Under the pieces are notes generated by a model. It ran no database searches, had not been told where the DNA came from, and saw only the letters and a list, made by a program, of their open reading frames with translations. This document shows positions 46,214 through 54,332 of a stretch of 59,940 nucleotides of DNA, piece after piece. The first letter of the stretch is position 1; each line of letters opens with the position of its first letter. The translations under genes were made by a program, and so were the position numbers. The DNA is from JBEKDJ01 sp050014415 (GTDB lineage Bacteria; Desulfobacterota; BSN033; UBA1163): the NCBI GenBank assembly GCA_050014415.1, contig JBEKDJ010000001.1, positions 1-59,940 on the forward strand, read 5' to 3'.

Positions 46214-46307
46214 GTTTCGACGGCCCTCTCGACCAGGCGACCCTGGCCGGGAAGTGCAAACAAGTAGGACAGGAGTTAGAATTCGTATTGTAAGGAGGCG
46301 TCAGAAA

Positions 46308-47069
46308 ATGGCGGAAGGGTTTGAGGGAAAGGCAGTGCTGGTAACCGGAGGAGGCTATGGGATAGGTCGGGCAGCGGCCTTAGGCTTTGCTCGGAGGGGG
46401 GCAAAAGTCGCGGTAGCAGACATAGACATCAAGAATGGGAAAGAAACCGTTCGCCGTATCAAAGAGGCGGGAGGTGATGCGGTTTTCGTGAAGGCCGACG
46501 TGTCACAGGAGGCTGAGGTCGAAGCCCTTATTAAGAAAACCGTCGAAACTTACGGCAAGCTAGACTGCGCCTTCAACAATGCGGGTATTCACAAGGTGTT
46601 TGTCTCCACCGTCGACTTCACTGAAAAGGACTGGAATGAAATGATCGACATCAACCTCAAAAGCGTATGGCTCTGTATGAAATATGAAATCCCCGAGATG
46701 CTGAAACAGGGCAAAGGAGCCATCGTTAATACGTCGTCGGCAGCAGGTTTGATCGCCGCGCCGAGCAACCCTGCCTATCCCGCGAGCAAGCACGGGGTTG
46801 TGGGATTGACAAAATCGACTGCCGTGGAGTTTGCGAGGAGGGGCATCCGGGTCAATTGCGTCTGCCCTGGCCCCACACGGACAGGAATGCATGACAGCTT
46901 GGTGGCCATTGCTCCACAAATCGTTGAGGCGATGAATATGAAGGTGCCGATGGGGCGGATAGCCGAGCCCGAAGAGGTTGCTGCAGCTGCCGTCTGGCTC
47001 TGCTCAGACGAGGCCTCCTATATTACGGGTCACGCCCTGCCCGTAGATGGCGGTCTGGTAGTGGATTGA
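46308..47069 (+). CDS. Short-chain dehydrogenase/reductase
   Basis: This 253-residue classical SDR has TGGGYGIG (13-20), Asp38 of VAVADID (pointing to NAD), NNAG, Ser143 in VNTSSAAG and Tyr157-x3-Lys161 in PAYPASKHG. It ends in ITGHALPVDGG. A TAAGGAGG site precedes ATG 46308, so GTG and ATG codons further upstream (such as ATG 46254) are unlikely starts. It is a paralog of the SDR at 32850, and both share a KYE-IPEMLKQ-type segment. It probably oxidises a 3-hydroxyacyl intermediate, by analogy only. Confidence 0.9.
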   Translation: MAEGFEGKAVLVTGGGYGIGRAAALGFARRGAKVAVADIDIKNGKETVRRIKEAGGDAVFVKADVSQEAEVEALIKKTVETYGKLDCAFNNAGIHKVFVSTVDFTEKDWNEMIDINLKSVWLCMKYEIPEMLKQGKGAIVNTSSAAGLIAAPSNPAYPASKHGVVGLTKSTAVEFARRGIRVNCVCPGPTRTGMHDSLVAIAPQIVEAMNMKVPMGRIAEPEEVAAAAVWLCSDEASYITGHALPVDGGLVVD

Positions 47070-47472
47070 CGGGCCGGGAGGCCGACGGAGCTGCTTTCTA
47101 GCGCTGGCAGGGAAAAATGCGGTCCAACAGAGTTTCGGCTTCTGAAATGGAGGATGCCCAACGCTGAATGGTTCGTAACATTTTAGCTCGTTGAAAAGGA
47201 ATGGGATTGCTCCCCTGGTTCCCACCCAGGGCGGGGGTTCCAAAGTCTTAGAATGCGGCCTTTCATATTCATGGTACTGGCATAGGGAGAGTAGACAAAA
47301 CGCTGCAACACTCTTCGAGGCATCTGAATAATCCAATAATAGGTATGTGCTCCAAGACTTTTCCAGTCTCGTCCTCGGCGGGAACCAATGCTCCAAAGGG
47401 ACGGTTTTGCCAAGTGTCAAACTATTAAAGTGGTTCTACCACGCAGAAATCAAAAAGGAGATAAGGTGAAAT
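47070..47472. other. 400-base gap without recognised gene
   Basis: No conserved protein is visible in either strand. A GC-rich patch near 47210-47240 contains a small stem (CCCTGG/CCAGGG, 47213-47231) and a direct GGTTCC repeat. A minus-strand frame covers much of the gap but has no recognisable domain and runs into the SDR gene. AAGGAGAT at 47456 serves the next gene. Confidence 0.4.
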
Positions 47473-48945
47473 ATGGTAGAAATTACTGAGAACACCGATC
47501 TCGTTGTGATCGGGTCTGGAGCAACAGGCACGGTGGCAGCCTTGACCGCCGCAGAAGGCGGCGCCAAGGTGATCCTTATTGAGAAGATGCGAAGCCTGGG
47601 GGGGGTCTCGAATTTCGCCGAAGGGATGTTTGCTGCGGAGAGTGATATGCAGCGTCCACAGTATGTCACCTACGATCGCGACGTCGCCTTCAAGACGATC
47701 ATGGAGTACAGCCACTGGCGCGCCAACCCGCGTTTAGTGAGGGCGTTTGTGAACGAGACTGCCGCCACAATCAGCTGGTTGCAAGAGCGCGGAGTGGAGT
47801 TCGAGGAACTCTCGACTAACATGCCCGACGGCCCTCTGGTCTGGCATGTCTTGAAGGGGCCGGATCGAGAGCGGGCATCCCTTATGATGAAGACGCTGGC
47901 TGCCAAGGCCAAAGAGAGAGGCGTTGCCTTCTGGCTGGGGACACCGGCAAAAGAACTGATCAAGGAGGGCGGCAAGATCACCGGCGTGACTGTCGAGAAG
48001 GATGGCAAAGAAGCCCAGGTGAGCGCCAAAGCTGTCCTTGTGGCTACGGGTGGCTACGCAAACAACAAGGAATGGATCAAGAAGTATACGGGATTTGACC
48101 TCGGTGTCAATCTGATTCCAATCGGTAACATTGATAAGATGGGTGAAGGCATCCGGATGGCCTGGCAGGTAGGCGCGGCTGAAGAGGGCATGGGCGTCCT
48201 CCAACTCCTCAGGGGAGGACCGGTATTGGGCCCGGGTCTCAGTTTCATTGGACCGATCGAAAGCGCGGCGTCCCAGCCCGGCCTTTGGGTGAATCAGGAT
48301 GGAGAGCGCTATTGCGACGAAAGCATTCAAGGCAACTTTTCCCTCGATGGCAACGCCATGGTCAGCCAGAGAGGGAGATATGTCTATGCGATTTTTGATG
48401 AGTCGAATGTTCGTCATTGGATGGAAAAGGGAACGGACCTGGGTACAGGCCGCATTTTCCCTCCCGGGAGCCGCCTCAATATCGGTCCGGCGCTGAAGGA
48501 TGCACTTAAAAACAACGCCCCTGACATATATGCCGCGAAAACCATAGAAGAGCTGGCCGTGAAAATCGGGATGGATCCCCTCATCCTAGAGGCTACCGTC
48601 GAGGAATACAACGGATTCTGTGAGAAGGGCCATGACGACCTCTTTGCCAAGGATCCAAAATACCTCCGACCCTTGAAGGAACCGAAGTTTTATGCCCTCA
48701 AGTGTAACGCAGTCTTCCTGGGAACACTCGGCGGCATCAAGATCAACCACAAAATGGAAGTAGTGGACAAGAAGGACAATCCGATCCCAGGACTCTACGC
48801 AGGGGGAATGGATGCGGGAGGAATCTATGGAGACTCTTATGACGTAATGACGTGTGGCGGGACCCTTGCCTTCGCCATCAATTCCGGCCGCATTGCGGGG
48901 AGAAATGCCCTGGAATATATCGGCAAACAAACTCGCCTGTGCTGA
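47473..48945 (+). CDS. FAD-dependent oxidoreductase, fumarate reductase flavoprotein-like (paralog 1)
   Basis: This 490-residue FAD protein belongs to the FAD_binding_2 group that includes flavocytochrome c fumarate reductase and ketosteroid dehydrogenase. The Rossmann motif is VVIGSGATGTVAALTAAEGG (11-30), with EK following to bind ribose. ATGGYANNKEWIKKY and YAGGMDAGGIYGDSYD are conserved blocks, and INSGRIAGRNALEY closes the FAD domain. The HG-x-NR-x-GG stretch with the catalytic arginine of fumarate reductases is not present; GDSYDVMTCGG stands there. It is probably a dehydrogenase or reductase of an acid or CoA ester. There is no signal peptide, so it is cytoplasmic. Confidence 0.85.
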   Translation: MVEITENTDLVVIGSGATGTVAALTAAEGGAKVILIEKMRSLGGVSNFAEGMFAAESDMQRPQYVTYDRDVAFKTIMEYSHWRANPRLVRAFVNETAATISWLQERGVEFEELSTNMPDGPLVWHVLKGPDRERASLMMKTLAAKAKERGVAFWLGTPAKELIKEGGKITGVTVEKDGKEAQVSAKAVLVATGGYANNKEWIKKYTGFDLGVNLIPIGNIDKMGEGIRMAWQVGAAEEGMGVLQLLRGGPVLGPGLSFIGPIESAASQPGLWVNQDGERYCDESIQGNFSLDGNAMVSQRGRYVYAIFDESNVRHWMEKGTDLGTGRIFPPGSRLNIGPALKDALKNNAPDIYAAKTIEELAVKIGMDPLILEATVEEYNGFCEKGHDDLFAKDPKYLRPLKEPKFYALKCNAVFLGTLGGIKINHKMEVVDKKDNPIPGLYAGGMDAGGIYGDSYDVMTCGGTLAFAINSGRIAGRNALEYIGKQTRLC

Positions 48946-49013
48946 CTTGGCAAGTCGCGGGAGGAGAGGTCTTTTCCCGCGTGGGTTATTGAACCAAAGA
49001 TTAAGGATCAACA

Positions 49014-50681
49014 ATGAATTATGAGCGGGTTTTTGCGAAGGCTAGATCTGACTGCAGCTATCTCAGTGATCGAGGTTACATCAAGATTTATGTTGGATCG
49101 TCGACAGACGATTCGGTTGCTGCCAGTGTATTGAGCAGTCTTCAAGCGGAGACTGCCAAACGCAGCATGAAAGTAAAAGTGATCGCAACGGGATCTTTCG
49201 GATACGATGATCTTGAGCCCCTTGTATTGATCGAGAAACCAGACAAACCTGCTGTCTTGTACAACAACATGACTCCGGAGAAAGCTTCTGAGCTGCTAAG
49301 CGACTATTTGCTGAACGACAACCCTAGACCGGACATGGCCCTTTGTAGCATCGGCAGTGACAGAATAGAGAATATCCCTCATAGCTCTGATCTGCCTTTA
49401 TTCAATCTGCAAGAACGAATCGCCTTACGCAACTGCGGCACCATCGACCCGGGAAATATCAACCACTCTATAGTGCGCGGGCAAGGCTATAGCGGACTTT
49501 CAAAGGCTTTGCAGATGGACCGACCGGACGTGGTAGAAGAAGTTAGAAAGTCCGGGTTGAGGGGGCGAGGGGGGGCTGGCTATGCAACGGCAGACAAATG
49601 GAAAGCCTGCCTCGATGCAGAAGGAAGCGACAAATATGTGATCTGCAATGCTGTCGATGCAGATCCGCGAGCACGTACGGCGCGACTGCTTCTGGACGGC
49701 GACCCTCACTCTGTTCTGGAAGGTCTGATGATCGGGGCATACGCTGTTGGCGCATCGCATGGCATCGTTTGTGTGAACGCAGGGTACGGCCGTGCAATAG
49801 AAAGGCTTAGGAGGGCATTAGCTCAGATGAGGGAATATGGACTTCTGGGCAATGACGTCCTGGGTTCAACCTTCAGTTCCGAAATAGAGATCGAGGAAGT
49901 GACAGCATCTCTTGTCTCAGGTGAGGAGACTGCCCTCCTCCGTTCCCTAGAAGAAAAACAGGTGCTGCCTTACTTGCGCCCACCCTATCCCGCTATGAGT
50001 GGATACTCAGGCAAGCCCACGTTGATCAGTAATGTAGAGACCCTGTCCGACGTGTCGGCCATTTTTCAAAATGGTTCGAAATGGTACTCCCGTTTTGGAA
50101 CGGAACAGAGCAAGGGAACCAAGGTGGTTACTCTATCAGGCAATGTAGCTCATCAATATACTGTTGAAATTCCCTTTGGAACAACCCTTCGGCGCATCGT
50201 CGAGAATATCGGGGGAGGAGTTCCGAACGGTAAAACGATCAAAGCGGTGCAGGTGGGCGGCCCGACGGGAGCCTATTTTGCTTCTGATTCTCTGGACCTT
50301 CAAGTCGATTATGAGATTATCAGGGAAGCGGGGTCTATGATCGGTTCGGGAACAGTCGAAGTCTTCGATAGCGATTCATGCGCTGTTGAAATGACCGAAG
50401 AGATCCTCTCTTATGTTCAGACTCAGTCATGCGGTAAATGCGTTTTCTGCCGTGAAGGGACCTATCAGATGTCTGATATCTTGAAAGACATTTCTGAATA
50501 TATGGGCAAGCCTCAGGACCTTGCGCTGCTGAGTGAGCTGGGTGAAGAGATGAAGATCGGCTGTATATGCGGTCTCGGCCAAACTGCTTCTAATCCTGTT
50601 CTGAGCAGCATCAGACTCTTCCGCCACGAGTATGATGCCCATATCAATGGGAAAAGATGTCCCACGAATAGCAAGCCTTAG
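49014..50681 (+). CDS. NuoF-like FMN/4Fe-4S protein without a 2Fe-2S site
   Basis: This 555-residue protein resembles NuoF/HndC-type NAD(P)H-oxidising subunits. The N-terminal thioredoxin-like domain (about 20-100) has lost all usual 2Fe-2S cysteines: GSSTDDSVAA and GSFGYDDLEPLV stand where the cysteines should be. The FMN domain keeps GLRGRGGAGYATADKW (181-196), but the NADESEPG-type loop is NAVDADPRARTAR (212-224). The 4Fe-4S domain keeps SCGKCVFC (Cys473, Cys476, Cys479) and Cys519. It adjoins the NuoG/GltD-like gene by 20 bases, so the two probably form one complex. It may take electrons from the flavoproteins to NAD or the reverse; activity with NADH is uncertain. Confidence 0.85.
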   Translation: MNYERVFAKARSDCSYLSDRGYIKIYVGSSTDDSVAASVLSSLQAETAKRSMKVKVIATGSFGYDDLEPLVLIEKPDKPAVLYNNMTPEKASELLSDYLLNDNPRPDMALCSIGSDRIENIPHSSDLPLFNLQERIALRNCGTIDPGNINHSIVRGQGYSGLSKALQMDRPDVVEEVRKSGLRGRGGAGYATADKWKACLDAEGSDKYVICNAVDADPRARTARLLLDGDPHSVLEGLMIGAYAVGASHGIVCVNAGYGRAIERLRRALAQMREYGLLGNDVLGSTFSSEIEIEEVTASLVSGEETALLRSLEEKQVLPYLRPPYPAMSGYSGKPTLISNVETLSDVSAIFQNGSKWYSRFGTEQSKGTKVVTLSGNVAHQYTVEIPFGTTLRRIVENIGGGVPNGKTIKAVQVGGPTGAYFASDSLDLQVDYEIIREAGSMIGSGTVEVFDSDSCAVEMTEEILSYVQTQSCGKCVFCREGTYQMSDILKDISEYMGKPQDLALLSELGEEMKIGCICGLGQTASNPVLSSIRLFRHEYDAHINGKRCPTNSKP

Positions 50682-50701
50682 ACCTATTGGGGAAGTGTGA
50701 T

Positions 50702-52807
50702 TTGGAAGCAATTAAACTTAACATCGACGGGCGTGCGATCGACACACAAAAAGGGAAAAGCATACTCGAGGCGTCCCTTGAAGGGGGCCTATACATTCCG
50801 CATCTTTGTCATCATCCTGATCTTTCGCCCATCGGCGCCTGCAGATTATGCGTCGTAGAAGTGGAAGGCATAAAAGGACTTCTAACTTCGTGTACGACGC
50901 CGGCTTCGGACGGAATGATCGTCAAGACCAAGACTGAGAATACAAACCACATGCGCCGGCTCGCCATGGAACTGATGCTTGCCGGGCATCCGCCCGATTG
51001 TGGAACATGCATCAAGTACCTCAATTGTGAGCTTCAGTCTATCAAGCAGTATCTCATGAGCGAGCATTTAAGTGTAAAGAGACGTTCAAAACTATTCCCG
51101 GTTAATACAGGCAACCCGCTCTTTGCACACGATCCCAACAAGTGCGTTCTTTGCGGCCGCTGTGTGAGGGCATGCCATGAACTTCGCGGTGTCGGTGTGC
51201 TCTTCTACAAAAAGAAGGGGAAAGAGACCTATATTGGCACAGCTTCAGATCTACCACTTGCTGATTCCGGCTGCAGATTCTGCGGCGCCTGTGCTGAAGT
51301 CTGCCCTAGCGGCGCCATCATGGATAAGGAAGAGTTTGCAAAAGGGAAAAGCCGAAGAGTTGCTCTGGTTCCCTGTAGATATGTCTGTCCGGCGGAAATA
51401 GATGTTCCGAGATATGTCCGCTTTATCAAGGAAAAGGATTATTCTGCAGCCACCGCCGTCATAAGGGAAAAGGTTCCTTTTCCCAAAGTGCTCGGTTATG
51501 TATGCGATCATCCCTGTGAAACGGCCTGTCGCAGGGGTGAGGTCAATCAGCCGATATCGATCAGGGATCTCAAGCGCTACGCTGCTGAGCATGATGAGCA
51601 AAGTTTTTGGAAGAAGCATGCAAACAAGAAACCTTCAACCGGCAAGGAGGTTGCCATTATCGGCTCTGGCCCAGCGGGTCTCACTGCGGCTTACTATCTT
51701 TCAAATCAAGGTCATGGAGTGACCGTATATGAGGCATTGCCTCTTGCAGGAGGAATGTTGCGTTTTGGAATTCCCGCATACCGTCTCCCCAGAAAGGTGC
51801 TCGATAGTGAGATCGAAGATATGGAAAATATAGGTGTGGAGATACTGACCAACACGCGTATCGAATCCATTGATAGGCTTTTTGAGCAGGGTCATGACGC
51901 CGTTCTTGTAGCGATCGGGGCCCATAAGGGCATGAAACTTTCCATTCCCGGAGCTGATAAAGAGGGTGTACTGATCAGCATTGATTTCTTGAGGGATGTC
52001 AATACAGGAAAGAAGGTCAGTCTTGGGAAGAAGGTTATGGTGTTGGGCGGCGGCAATGTCGCCTTTGACTGCGCCCGCATTGCGCGACGACTCGGTGCTG
52101 AACAGGTGTACATCGCCTGCCTTGAATGCAGAGCGGATATGCCAGCCGCCTGCGATGAAATCGATCAGGGAGAAGAGGAAGGTATTTCGATCCATCCTTC
52201 CAGGACGTTTACGCGGATTCTCAGTGAGAACGGGAAGATTACGGGAGTGGAATTCCTGGAGGTTGAGTCATTTAGCTTTGACGAAGATAAAAACGTTCAG
52301 ATTCAAGTTATTGAAAATTCCCATCATGTTCTTGAAGCGGATACCGTTATCTTCGCGGTGGGTCAGCGGCCAGAAATTCCAGCAGGCTTCGGCCTTGACA
52401 CTGCTGCAAATAGCCTCATAGAGCTAGACTCCTACACTTTTAGTACAAGCAGGGAAGGGGTGTTTGCCGCAGGCGACGCGGTGATCGGAACGGCATCTGT
52501 CATCAAGGCCATCGCTTCAGGCAGAAGGGGCGCGATCGCCGTGGACAAGTTTCTTGAAGGCACGGGAAATATCGATCAGAAGCTGGCTCCCGTTTCAGAG
52601 CCTGAAAAATGTCTCGGCCCGGGAGAAGACTTTTCATCAATGACCCGTTGCGAAGAATCCTGCATGCTGCCGGAAGAACGGCTACAGAGTTTCTGCAAGG
52701 TGGTGCAAGATATGGCTGAGAAAACTGCGGATTACGAATCGAAGCGTTGTCTGCAGTGCGACCTAAGACTGAAGATTGCGCCTGTGAAATTCTGGGGGAA
52801 TTACTAA
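50702..52807 (+). CDS. NuoG/GltD-like fusion: 2Fe-2S, three 4Fe-4S sites and NAD(P)H/FAD domain
   Basis: This 701-residue protein carries, in order, a 2Fe-2S ferredoxin domain (Cys36, Cys47, Cys50, Cys64), the His-Cys3 cluster site of NuoG and hydrogenases (His95, Cys99, Cys102, Cys108), two 4Fe-4S sites (Cys147/150/153/157 and Cys190/193/196/200), and a glutamate-synthase-small-subunit-type module with its own N-terminal cysteines, an FAD fold (VAIIGSGPAGLTAAYYL) and a second dinucleotide fold (VMVLGGGNVAFDCARIARRL). It resembles NADPH-linked subunits of electron-bifurcating enzymes. TTG 50702 with GGGGAAG upstream is my choice; TTG 50687 is possible. Confidence 0.87.
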   Translation: MEAIKLNIDGRAIDTQKGKSILEASLEGGLYIPHLCHHPDLSPIGACRLCVVEVEGIKGLLTSCTTPASDGMIVKTKTENTNHMRRLAMELMLAGHPPDCGTCIKYLNCELQSIKQYLMSEHLSVKRRSKLFPVNTGNPLFAHDPNKCVLCGRCVRACHELRGVGVLFYKKKGKETYIGTASDLPLADSGCRFCGACAEVCPSGAIMDKEEFAKGKSRRVALVPCRYVCPAEIDVPRYVRFIKEKDYSAATAVIREKVPFPKVLGYVCDHPCETACRRGEVNQPISIRDLKRYAAEHDEQSFWKKHANKKPSTGKEVAIIGSGPAGLTAAYYLSNQGHGVTVYEALPLAGGMLRFGIPAYRLPRKVLDSEIEDMENIGVEILTNTRIESIDRLFEQGHDAVLVAIGAHKGMKLSIPGADKEGVLISIDFLRDVNTGKKVSLGKKVMVLGGGNVAFDCARIARRLGAEQVYIACLECRADMPAACDEIDQGEEEGISIHPSRTFTRILSENGKITGVEFLEVESFSFDEDKNVQIQVIENSHHVLEADTVIFAVGQRPEIPAGFGLDTAANSLIELDSYTFSTSREGVFAAGDAVIGTASVIKAIASGRRGAIAVDKFLEGTGNIDQKLAPVSEPEKCLGPGEDFSSMTRCEESCMLPEERLQSFCKVVQDMAEKTADYESKRCLQCDLRLKIAPVKFWGNY

Positions 52808-52850
52808 TCTGGATCCAACGGCATTTCAACCAGAGCAAGGGAGGGGAACC

Positions 52851-54299
52851 ATGGACAGAACAACTGCAGAAACCGACGTTATCGTGATCGGCTCCGGTGT
52901 TTCAGGACTGGCTGCGGCACTAACCTCGGCAGAAGGCGGCGCAAAGGTCATCGTTTTTGAAAAGCAGCGCTCTCTGGGAGGAACTTCCAACTTCTTCGAT
53001 GGCATGTTTGCAGTAGAAAGCGAGATGCAGCGGCAGAGATACATCAAATATAGCCGGGATGAAGCATTTAGGAAGATCATGGAATACAGCCACTGGCGGG
53101 CAAATGCTCGTCTGGTGAGAGCCTTTGTCAATGAATCGGGAGGTACCATTGCCTGGCTGCAGGAGAAAGGGGTTGAGTTTAGCGACGCGACGATCAATAT
53201 GCCCGACGCCCCCCGGACCTATCACGTGGTTAAAGGACAGGGAGCGGCTGTGGTGAAAGCACTTTCTACCAGAGCAAAAGAAAAGGGAGTTGATCTCCGG
53301 CTGGCAATACCTGTCCAAAGAATCCTCAAAGAAGGCGGCAGGGTCGCCGGCGTCATTGCGGAGGAGAATGGTGAGGACATGCAGGTGGCTGGGAAGGTGG
53401 TCATCATTGCCAGCGGCGGCTATGCCAACAATAAGGAATGGATAAAGAAATACGCGGGGTTTGATCTGGATGTCAATGTGATTCCCGTTGGCAACGTCGA
53501 TAAGATGGGAGACGGCATTCGCATGGCCTGGGAGGTCGGTGCGGCTGAGGAAGGTCTTGGGGTATTAGAGTTGTTCCGCGTTGGTCCTGTGGGACCGGAA
53601 TTTGCCATGAAGGGGCAGATCGAGTTTATCGCCGCCCAACCTGACCTCTGGGTCAACCCACGGGGGGAACGGTTCTGCGATGAAGGGATTGCATTCTACG
53701 ATACTTCAGTAGGCAATGCGAATGCCAGACAGAAAGAAGGTTTCACCTATAGTCTATTTGATGAGTCGATCAAGGCGTACGTGATTGAGAAAGGAATTGA
53801 CAGGGGTGTGGGGATGGATAATCCTCCTGGCACCCGGCCCGTGGACTTCGACAAAGAACTGAACGCCGCCGTTGAAAAGGGGAGCACAGAGGTATTTGTG
53901 GCAGACTCCATAGAGGAATTGGCCGGGAAAATGGGGGTGAACCCAACTGTATTGAAGACGACGGTTCTTGAATACAACGGATTTTGCGAGAAAGGCCATG
54001 ATGATTTCTTCGCCAAGGACCCGAGATACCTCCGGCCGCTCAAGGGCCCGAAATTCTACGCCGTGAAGGCCCGAACTGTCTTTTTGGGAACCCTCGGAGG
54101 GATCAAGATCAACCACAAGATGGAAGTGGTGGATAAGAAGGGCAAAGTCATTCCCGGCCTCTACGCTGTCGGGTTTGATGCAGGTGGTATGTGGGGAGAC
54201 AGCTATAGCATCAGGAATTCCTCCGGCGCTTCGGCAGGGTTTGCGACTAATTCCGGCCGCATTGCCGGAAAGAATGCCCTGAAATACATCGGGAAATAG
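52851..54299 (+). CDS. FAD-dependent oxidoreductase, fumarate reductase flavoprotein-like (paralog 2)
   Basis: This 482-residue protein is a close paralog of the 47473 product. It starts with the FAD fold VIVIGSGVSGLAAALTSAEG, then QRYIKYSRDEAFRKIMEYSH, HWRANARLVRAF and SGGYANNKEWIKKYAGFDLD, and ends INSGRIAG-like (TNSGRIAGKNALKYIGK). The segment IRNSSGASAGFA stands where classical fumarate reductases have their catalytic arginine loop. It follows the NuoG/GltD-like gene by 43 bases, which points to electron exchange with that complex. Differences between the paralogs cluster in the middle region (LPLF/FRVGPVGPEF), so they may use different substrates. Confidence 0.85.
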   Translation: MDRTTAETDVIVIGSGVSGLAAALTSAEGGAKVIVFEKQRSLGGTSNFFDGMFAVESEMQRQRYIKYSRDEAFRKIMEYSHWRANARLVRAFVNESGGTIAWLQEKGVEFSDATINMPDAPRTYHVVKGQGAAVVKALSTRAKEKGVDLRLAIPVQRILKEGGRVAGVIAEENGEDMQVAGKVVIIASGGYANNKEWIKKYAGFDLDVNVIPVGNVDKMGDGIRMAWEVGAAEEGLGVLELFRVGPVGPEFAMKGQIEFIAAQPDLWVNPRGERFCDEGIAFYDTSVGNANARQKEGFTYSLFDESIKAYVIEKGIDRGVGMDNPPGTRPVDFDKELNAAVEKGSTEVFVADSIEELAGKMGVNPTVLKTTVLEYNGFCEKGHDDFFAKDPRYLRPLKGPKFYAVKARTVFLGTLGGIKINHKMEVVDKKGKVIPGLYAVGFDAGGMWGDSYSIRNSSGASAGFATNSGRIAGKNALKYIGK

Positions 54300-54332
54300 T
54301 GGATTGGAGTATTCGGGAAGGGGGGTTCTGAG

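Noticed and set aside
47004..47420. Minus-strand frame across the gap after the second SDR
   Set aside because: It has no domain that I recognise, runs into the SDR coding region and lacks a ribosome binding site; kept only as an unexplained gap.
47734..48417. Long minus-strand frame inside the first flavoprotein gene
   Set aside because: Similar antisense frames occur inside the paralogs at 53754-54350 and 59424-59936, which shows they mirror conserved flavoprotein codons and are not genes.
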